DNA from: CAYLMG01 sp964493425
Lineage (GTDB): Bacteria > Planctomycetota > Phycisphaerae > Sedimentisphaerales > Anaerobacaceae
Reading direction: 5' to 3'
Assembly (NCBI GenBank): GCA_964493425.1
Contig: CAZBMW010000002.1
Coordinates: 124,001-188,000 of the forward strand
DNA length: 64,000 bases
The notes beneath the pieces were generated by a model. The model did not search any database. It had not been told where the DNA came from and saw nothing but the letters and a program-made list of their open reading frames with translations. Positions 60,201 to 64,000 of the stretch are shown here, piece after piece; position 1 is the stretch's first letter; each line of letters begins with the position of its first letter. The position numbers and the translations under genes were made by a program.

Positions 60201-60321
60201 CTATTCCGGACGAGTAAGGAATAGGCAGAAAATATATTGTCGCAATAAGTAACACAACCATTCTGGCCGTGTTACCGCGGGCTTCAAGGCCGTGGGACAT
60301 AAATCGTTGACTTTTCGGCAT
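57205..60321 (-). CDS. lptD: LptD-like outer-membrane LPS-assembly protein
   Basis: 1038 residues. AGAGGAT lies just before the ATG at 60321. A hydrophobic stretch MVVLLIATIYFLPIPYS (about 21-37) acts as signal peptide core. An OstA-like N-terminal domain follows, with a charged lysine/glutamate linker at about 198-252 (VEKKKELEPEKITEKIEKKK). The rest is rich in aromatic residues and strand-forming alternations, as in an outer-membrane barrel (ending FSIWPEGIKELAIGEKRYMEL). The N-terminal 20 residues are encoded by a palindrome repeat. Family by domain layout; sequence similarity within LptD is low. Confidence 0.8.
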   Translation of the reverse strand: MPKSQRFMSHGLEARGNTARMVVLLIATIYFLPIPYSSGIESGKAGAFAGLDLRLEGKTVISYQLSTGEHSLVFGNGFVMSIGGNKFSSDKAVVWLKSRLSDFHGRTHIDYEAKIYMTGNVSFQKTKSGLTVNLRQKEFEDDQSLAVWFEVSGEVFITADDREIKDVRGLELYQKAESVFASIKPAFVIQREAMVPEWVEKKKELEPEKITEKIEKKKIEKKPEIAKPSIIEKAVVQEKAKERPKKKELKFIYPVHIEPVGESVPVIESARTEDNLDVATIIGRFYLWQKQDEGDRLLELQADRAVVFYSREQITMGQEDTDSEDILPRGAIKSIYIAGDVMMAEGSRTTRADEVYYDFENSTAIAVNAVVRSFDADRGIPIYVRAAKLRRLSENRFAAEDAVLTSSEFHRPQISATASAIVITDTTARDTEAGTISDSSYEAEMHDVRFKMGDRTIFRWPFIRSNLERPDVPIKKVRTGYDSDWGASLEIQWYLSRLLGLEEPEGVESTLLTDYFSKRGFGVGVDIDYVKEDYFGRIQGYVIKDRGKDDLGRHSSREGLEPDKEFRGRLSWRHRHFLPYKWQLTTEMNYSSDEHFTESFFRNEFNIYTPETYIHLKNIEGNRAVSILGKWRINNFDDTLEELPTVEHHLVGESFFEDRLTLYSDIQISRLRQKVGHNHAIRIDKHPFTFISYRTEIDMPLNVDSVKVVPYVAGTFGYDDRSGFRRTLVNGSFTGQFGSERIWLTEAGVRVFPRPWWKVYPNVQSRLWDLNQLRHIIQPSMVATVIQESDSVVDQPDMLSIGLSQRLQTKRGPIGDQRTVDWMRLDTDIVWVEGSGGVSDAGPGPDRYIWAKPIVPLRVFSAPQIFQGDLISGLHHFELYGPRRDYFSADYIWRVSDTTAVLSDLNFDMQSGVVQQFNVGISRLCWPNLSYYIGSRYIRRIQVLEEKGSNAFTFAATYILDPRYTVVFSQQYDLDYGDNIRSDLTLLRKYHRVSCAFTISVDESLDRQAVMFSIWPEGIKELAIGEKRYMELGGASGY
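60250..60296. repeat. TAACAC/CGTGTTA palindrome pair within the 5' end of lptD
   Basis: TAACAC at 60250-60255 and CGTGTTA at 60268-60274, then the degenerate CCGCGGGCTTCAAGG(C)CGTGG. Same order as at 48522-48569 (GGCCGTGTTA then CGGGCTTCAA..CCGTG). It lies between the start at 60321 and the hydrophobic signal core, encoding SHGLEARGNTARM. Confidence 0.6.
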
Positions 60322-60578
60322 ATCCTCTTCTCTTATCTCGCTATGCTCAAATTTTTGCTTGCTAACGACAGTCCCGCAATTATATCTGCTCCTGTTTTAA
60401 AAGCCAGCAAAAATATGGTAGTCTCAAAAAAACCAACAGAAAAATATCGTTTTCAGAATTTCAGGCAGGAATAATAAGGGTTTGGGGATGAACTAAAACT
60501 AATAGCTTGATTTATTCATAATAATTAGGTAAAAATATACCATACAGAATACGCTAAAGTGCCTGGAATCTGAACCGT

Positions 60579-60851
60579 ATGGCTCGAAAAAGTCTTTCCA
60601 CATACGAAAGAGGCGTGATTTCACGCTATTATAAACACCTTGATGAGATTATGCTCTCAAAAATCAGCGCTTCTGTTACTGAGCTGTATCTGGCAAAAAC
60701 TGCTGAAAAGAAGAGACAGCTCTGGAACCGTGTGCACAAAGCTATGGAAAAGCTGAAAATAAAACCGGCTATTATTAACCACATAATGAAAAACCAGGAT
60801 GTCGAAATCTTGGCGAAAAATCTTCAGGACTGGCTTTCCGGGAAAAGATAA
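60579..60851 (+). CDS. Small helical protein upstream of pilT
   Basis: 90 residues, basic and helical (STYERGVISRYYKHLDEIMLSKI, KRQLWNRVHKAMEKLKIKPAIINHIMKNQD). Two bases separate its stop from the pilT start, so translation is coupled. No signal peptide. A role with PilT is inferred from context only; not recognised. Confidence 0.55.
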   Translation: MARKSLSTYERGVISRYYKHLDEIMLSKISASVTELYLAKTAEKKRQLWNRVHKAMEKLKIKPAIINHIMKNQDVEILAKNLQDWLSGKR

Positions 60852-60853
60852 GT

Positions 60854-62020
60854 ATGGCTGAAAACTATCCAGAAACCGCAAAGGTATATCACACCGAAAA
60901 TACCGGTAGTCTGAGCATTCTGGATATGCTCCACTACTTCGAAGAAAAAGGTGCTATGCGTGTTTCCGACCTGCATATCAAAGTCGGAGTTCAGCCGACA
61001 TATCGTATCGATGGTGACCTGGTAAAGTTAAAAGGTTTGCCTGTTACAGAAGAAGTAGCAAAGCAGCTCGTCTATCCGTTATTGAGCGACGAAAAGGTAA
61101 ACAAGCTTAAAAACGAGTACAGTGTGGATACCTCATACCGGCTCGGCGGACTACAGTTTCGGATCAATGTCTTCTGTGAAAATGACGGTATCTGTGCCGC
61201 CATCAGAGCGTTATCGCTCGATATTCCCAAGGTCGAAAAGGTCGGCTTTCCAAACAATGTTTGGGAAGATATCATTAATAAAAAACACGGCATGGTGCTC
61301 ATCACGGGTATAACCGGCGCGGGAAAATCCACTACCATTGCTTCTCTTATCGACAGAATCAGCGAAAAAATAGCCTGCAGAATAATCACTCTCGAGGACC
61401 CCATAGAATACATCTTCAGACAAAAGCATTCGGTAATATCTCAACGCGAAGTTGGAAGGGATGTTAAATCATTCGTGGACGGGTTGCGGTCGATGATGCG
61501 GGAAGACCCCGATATTATCTTTGTCGGTGAGATGAGGGACCCTGAGACTATCGCTATGACACTTATGGCCGCTGAAACAGGGCACCTGGTGTTCTCAACG
61601 CTCCACACAAGAGATGTCACAGGCACAATAACAAGGATTCTCGACTACTTTCCTGAGGGTAAACAAAGCGAGGTCAGAAACCAGCTTTCCCTCGGCCTTG
61701 CCTATATAATAAGCCAGAAGCTCATTCCGCGAAAAGACGGTAACGGCAGGGTCGTCGCTATGGAAATTATGAACAACAACTATGCCTGTGCAAATCTGAT
61801 TCGAACCGGCAAAATAGAGCAGATTTACTCCCAACTGCAGACAAAAACGCAAAACAAGACCGGTGAAAAAATGCTGACGATGGAAAGCCACCTTGCAAGA
61901 CTCGTTAAAGCGGATATTGTGGATTTGCTCGAGGCCCAGATGTGGGCCAACGATATAAAATGCTTTGTAGATGCTATGAAGCGTGAGCAGGCAAAACCAG
62001 ACTATGAGCATAGAATGTGA
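60854..62020 (+). CDS. pilT: Type IV pilus retraction ATPase
   Basis: 388 residues. PAS-like N-terminal domain with SDLHIKVGVQPTYRIDGDLV. Walker A GITGAGKST, Asp box ITLEDPIEYIF, Walker B DPDIIFVGEMRDPETI, histidine box HLVFSTLHTRDVTGT. C-terminal pilT region (IISQKLIPRKDGNGRVVAMEIM). Drives pilus retraction and twitching, or other surface pili. Overlaps the next gene by 17 bases. Confidence 0.93.
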   Translation: MAENYPETAKVYHTENTGSLSILDMLHYFEEKGAMRVSDLHIKVGVQPTYRIDGDLVKLKGLPVTEEVAKQLVYPLLSDEKVNKLKNEYSVDTSYRLGGLQFRINVFCENDGICAAIRALSLDIPKVEKVGFPNNVWEDIINKKHGMVLITGITGAGKSTTIASLIDRISEKIACRIITLEDPIEYIFRQKHSVISQREVGRDVKSFVDGLRSMMREDPDIIFVGEMRDPETIAMTLMAAETGHLVFSTLHTRDVTGTITRILDYFPEGKQSEVRNQLSLGLAYIISQKLIPRKDGNGRVVAMEIMNNNYACANLIRTGKIEQIYSQLQTKTQNKTGEKMLTMESHLARLVKADIVDLLEAQMWANDIKCFVDAMKREQAKPDYEHRM

Positions 62021-62909
62021 ATGCCCTAAGTGCGGCGCTCGAATGGCTTTTGCCGATGAAAAAGCCCAAACGCAACAGCATTGTCTAAGCTGCGGCCAGG
62101 CGTTAATAATACCTTCCGAAAGCAATAAGACGCCCCTGATTGTCGAACAGCAGCCGGATATTGAACGAACCGAGCCAATCGAAGGTTTTTGTAAAGCTGT
62201 TTTCGTCGATAGCTGGAAGTTGTTCTTTGATACTCGCAATGCCACCTCTATTGTGTTTATAATCGCTGTAGTTTGCTTTAATTTTTTTCTTGCGCAATCG
62301 TTCTGCTGTAACTACGTCGCCTTCATCGCTGTTTGGGGCTGGCTGCTTGGTTTCTATCTGAATATTATCTATGAAACCGCTTTTGATGCAGACAAGCTGC
62401 CGGAAATCTATCTCGGAACAAGCTTCACTTTTTTTTGGTATATTATAAAACCTTTTTTGATTTTCTTTTTCACTTTGATTTTTACATTATTGCCCTTTAT
62501 CATCACAGCCGCTATCTGTTGCAAGACAGGTATTATTGCGCCGGAAGCATTGAAAAATTTCAACGATTGGCCGATACTTTTAAAATTTCTATTTTTCCTG
62601 TGCTTGTTTTTCTTCCCCGCAGCAATTCTGGTCACAGCGGTCGCCAAGGATATTACCTTGCTGCGACCCGATTACATCCTTACACCTATAATCAAAGCCT
62701 TCTTCCCTTATCTGGTTACGGTTGTTTTACTGATTATTGCTGTTGTGATTGAATTAAACACCAGCCAGTTTGCCGGCGTGGAAGAAGAAACTTTTCTCTC
62801 CGCCGCAGGTAAGTTAACTGTTAATCTCGCTGTTCAGCTTTTTGCTATTATTACTATGCGCTCTATCGGCCTGTTCTATCGCCACTATACTTGCTATTTC
62901 AAATGGTAA
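62004..62909 (+). CDS. Zinc-ribbon multi-span membrane protein
   Basis: About 301 residues from the ATG at 62004; GTG 61983 is an alternative. The N-terminal zinc ribbon has two CxxC pairs (CPKCGARMAFADEKAQTQQHCLSCGQA). A glutamate-rich linker, then five or six membrane segments (SIVFIIAVVCFNFFLAQSF, FIAVWGWLLGFYLNIIY, LIFFFTLIFTLLPFIITAAIC, ILLKFLFFLCLFFFPAAILVTAV and YLVTVVLLIIAVVIEL). Common architecture in Planctomycetota; function unknown. Coupled to pilT. Confidence 0.6.
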   Translation: MSIECECPKCGARMAFADEKAQTQQHCLSCGQALIIPSESNKTPLIVEQQPDIERTEPIEGFCKAVFVDSWKLFFDTRNATSIVFIIAVVCFNFFLAQSFCCNYVAFIAVWGWLLGFYLNIIYETAFDADKLPEIYLGTSFTFFWYIIKPFLIFFFTLIFTLLPFIITAAICCKTGIIAPEALKNFNDWPILLKFLFFLCLFFFPAAILVTAVAKDITLLRPDYILTPIIKAFFPYLVTVVLLIIAVVIELNTSQFAGVEEETFLSAAGKLTVNLAVQLFAIITMRSIGLFYRHYTCYFKW

Positions 62910-62918
62910 ATTTACTTT

Positions 62919-64000
62919 TCATAAATCGCCCTCAACAATTTCGAGCTTTTTGAATTTTTTCCAGAGGGCCTTGAAAATCCCAGGCTTTTTCAGGCCTTGA
63001 TTCTGTTCAAGAACAGGCCCGCTCTTTAGAGAAAAATCTCCGTTATTCGGGTCAACTAAGCCCGGCTCAGCTTCTATCGGCGTTACGAACTGCTTTATAT
63101 TTTCAAAATTAACTTTATTTTTCCAGAAGGTGTTCTTGGATATCCTGTTGGAATTTTTACCAGCCTCTTCGTGTAAAATTATTCCGCGGCCGTTTTTAAG
63201 GAAAATATTATCAGCAATTAAAAGTCTGCATGAGTCGCGCATTGAGATACCTGCATAACCCGAATCCGCGATGATATTATTTGTTATTGATACTTGTGAA
63301 CGTGCAAAGCCGCTGATATTTGTCCCATTGCCCATAATTACATTATTTGTAATTGTTCCGCTCGCACTTTTACCGCCGAGGTATATACCTCTATTCTCAT
63401 TGTTAATTAAAAGATTATCTTCCACATAAAGTTTACCTCCGGTGCAGCGCACAGCGTGGAACTTTGAACCCGTAATAATATTTCCTTTGACGCGCAGCGT
63501 TGAGCCCGAATAGTTAGTCACACCCTGGTGGCCACTGTTGGCGATAACACTGTTTTGTAAAATACCTTCAGTGCCCTCGCCGAACTGGATTGTGTATTCG
63601 AAACCTTCAAATCGGCAATTATCAATATTAAGATTGGTAAAGCCCATGGCCCTTACAGCAAATGGCGACCTCTGAAAGTTACCCAGCGGCACAAAATTGC
63701 AGTTTTTTATCTGGGCTCTGCTATCTTTCGCAACTAAAGCAATGGGGTACTCGATATCTTTATCACTCGTCGCGAGCTGCCATTTGATAGTCAGGTTCTC
63801 AATTGTAACCACGCCCTTGCCTTTTGTATCCACGAAAATCGCGGGCTCATCGGCTGTTACCTCTATAATACAATCGTTTGCATCCTCGCCTTTCAGCCTG
63901 AGAGGTTTGTTTATCACAATAGGCTCGGTATAAATGCCTTTCGGAACAGTGACCATTTGGCCGGCCCTTGCCGAATCGATTAACTGCTGTAAATCGACCC
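62919..64000 (-). CDS. Right-handed parallel beta-helix (pectate-lyase-like) protein, partial
   Basis: The frame is still open at the window end (residues read LIDSARAGQMVTVPKGIYTEPIVI), so the gene begins beyond 64000; its first 'M' within the window is not the true start. Repeated N/D-rich rungs typical of beta-helices: IVINKPLRLKGEDANDCIIE, NVIMGNGTNISG, NNIIADSGYAGISMRD, DNIFLKNGRGIILHE, KNTFWKNKVNFEN. The end is a short helical tail (GIFKALWKKFKKLEIVEGDL). Probably secreted; carbohydrate binding or processing is possible. Confidence 0.75.
   Translation of the reverse strand, partial: VDLQQLIDSARAGQMVTVPKGIYTEPIVINKPLRLKGEDANDCIIEVTADEPAIFVDTKGKGVVTIENLTIKWQLATSDKDIEYPIALVAKDSRAQIKNCNFVPLGNFQRSPFAVRAMGFTNLNIDNCRFEGFEYTIQFGEGTEGILQNSVIANSGHQGVTNYSGSTLRVKGNIITGSKFHAVRCTGGKLYVEDNLLINNENRGIYLGGKSASGTITNNVIMGNGTNISGFARSQVSITNNIIADSGYAGISMRDSCRLLIADNIFLKNGRGIILHEEAGKNSNRISKNTFWKNKVNFENIKQFVTPIEAEPGLVDPNNGDFSLKSGPVLEQNQGLKKPGIFKALWKKFKKLEIVEGDL

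Overview
The window looks like a chromosomal piece of a Planctomycetota bacterium, most likely class Phycisphaerae (Sedimentisphaerales-like). This is inferred from gene content only. The clues are a secreted C10 protease ending in the dockerin-like calcium-loop tail common in that group, an outer-membrane LptD-like protein, ExbB/ExbD systems joined to a VWA protein, a Vor-type 2-oxoacid:ferredoxin oxidoreductase, and dispersed CACAGAG / CACTAAG / CACGGATT repeats between genes. I saw no rRNA, tRNA or CRISPR array.

Layout. (1) 1-9.8 kb: a phage-derived segment. Ten short, tightly packed plus-strand genes look like a tail/baseplate module, followed by a holin-like membrane protein, an inverted SPL-family radical SAM gene, a lipoprotein, and a helix-turn-helix replication-type gene with iteron-like palindromes inside its reading frame. 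(2) 9.9-20 kb: membrane proteins of unknown role, DUF503, the modular C10 protease, purM-purF, a thioesterase, a lipoprotein peptidyl-prolyl isomerase and a lone groES. (3) 20-23.2 kb: a repeat-rich island carrying one HAD-Nudix-like fusion gene. (4) 23.2-30.5 kb: topA, rdgB and an arginine operon (argB-argD-argF). The operon is interrupted by two small repeat-bounded cassettes, one a GxxExxY nuclease-fold gene and one unknown. (5) 30.5-40 kb, plus strand: a HAD phosphatase with an apparent AUA start, a prepilin-like protein, the four-gene ferredoxin oxidoreductase operon, ExbD plus a TPR protein, clpX, and an orphan DNA methyltransferase. (6) 40-60 kb: sixteen consecutive minus-strand genes. 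They are lptD, fba, a C-terminal processing protease, lysS, a Lol-like ABC transporter, two tandem ilvE copies, a polyprenyl synthase, rarA, 5-formyl-THF cyclo-ligase, an L,D-transpeptidase, a TonB-like VWA protein, exbB and exbD. (7) 60.5-64 kb: a small protein, pilT, a zinc-ribbon membrane protein and the end of a parallel beta-helix protein.

How the genes fit together. The core is housekeeping and anabolic (purines, arginine, branched-chain amino acids, one-carbon, isoprenoids). A second theme is the envelope (LptD, Lol-like exporter, L,D-transpeptidase, ExbBD/VWA, pili). The most notable material is the accessory DNA. Several families of inverted and tandem repeats sit against stop codons, provide the final codons or stop of some genes (topA, lolD, the unknown cassette gene), and in one case lie inside the 5' end of lptD.
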